NCBI GenBank assembly: GCA_946628865.1
Contig: CAMOXE010000115.1
Span: forward strand, 1-6,242
Direction of reading: 5' to 3'
From: an uncultured Clostridia bacterium
Lineage (GTDB): Bacteria; Bacillota; Clostridia; Christensenellales; Borkfalkiaceae
DNA length: 6,242 nt
Positions 6,112 to 6,242 of this stretch are shown here, one piece after another. Numbering within the stretch: the first letter of the stretch is position 1; every line of letters starts with the position of its first letter. Under the pieces are notes generated by a model. The model saw nothing but the letters and a program-made list of their open reading frames with translations, did not search any database and had not been told where the DNA came from. Both the position numbers and the translations under genes were made by a program.

Positions 6112-6242
6112 TTATTGCCTCCGTATTTTATCGTTTATATTTTCAAGATATGAAAGAGTGCTTTTCAGTTCTCCTATATCTTTATAATCGTTTTTATATA
6201 CTTCTATCAACGCTCCGCCGTCAAAGCCCGCGCTTTTAAGCG
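6112..6242 (-). CDS. C-terminal end of a probable sugar phosphate isomerase/epimerase (partial)
   Basis: Only the last 42 codons are in the window; the gene runs off the right edge and ends in TAA. The open frame begins LKSAGFDGGALIEVYKNDY and continues through a Leu-rich helix to IRRQ. The pattern 'AGFDG-x-L-I-E-V-Y-x-x-D-Y-K-D-I-x-E-L' is typical of the last beta strand and helix of xylose-isomerase-like TIM-barrel proteins (AP endonuclease family 2 fold), which interconvert or epimerise sugars and sugar phosphates. The substrate cannot be told from this fragment. The other two minus-strand frames are closed here. The stop lies 1 nt before the pgi ATG and the last codons (CGG AGG) supply the pgi ribosome binding site, so the two genes are almost certainly co-transcribed and translationally linked. 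The family call is by eye on a short piece. Confidence 0.6.
   Translation of the reverse strand, partial: LKSAGFDGGALIEVYKNDYKDIGELKSTLSYLENINDKIRRQ
6118..6122 (-). promoter_or_regulatory. Shine-Dalgarno of pgi, inside the upstream gene
   Basis: GGAGG sits 7 nt before the ATG at 6110 and overlaps the last codons of the upstream isomerase gene. It decides the pgi start: the alternative ATG at codon 14 (6071-6069), closer to where many family members begin, has no comparable site before it. Confidence 0.75.

Overview
The window is one leftward (minus-strand) glycogen-synthesis gene cluster. In transcription order, right to left, it holds: the 3' end of a probable xylose-isomerase-like sugar phosphate isomerase/epimerase (cut by the right edge), pgi, glgB, glgC, glgD, and the 5' part of glgA (cut by the left edge). 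The first five genes are packed as an operon: 1 nt between the isomerase and pgi, 3 nt between pgi and glgB, 15 nt between glgB and glgC, and a 1-nt TAATG overlap between glgC and glgD. The only real intergenic gap is 92 nt between glgD and glgA. No rightward gene is credible.

A paired catalytic GlgC and degenerate GlgD, with strong GGAGG ribosome binding sites, points to the Firmicutes, most likely an anaerobic member of the class Clostridia, perhaps uncultured. That placement is inference from family resemblance; there is no marker gene here.

The enzymes form a near-complete route from fructose-6-phosphate to branched glucan. Pgi makes glucose-6-phosphate. A phosphoglucomutase, not in the window, would make glucose-1-phosphate. 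GlgC with GlgD makes ADP-glucose, GlgA polymerises it, and GlgB adds alpha-1,6 branches. Glycogen breakdown genes are not in the window.

Two things deserve attention. First, glgA has an in-frame TAG at codon 129, exactly where the family has a conserved Tyr; the reading frame continues beyond it with family-like residues, and the TAG lies in a perfect 8-bp tandem repeat that a single base change would create. Second, the glgD-glgA gap carries a 14-bp-stem hairpin whose downstream arm overlaps an ACCUCC sequence perfectly complementary to the glgA Shine-Dalgarno GGAGGU, which could form a two-state RNA switch on glgA translation. No established novel system is apparent; these are local anomalies in an otherwise familiar pathway cluster.
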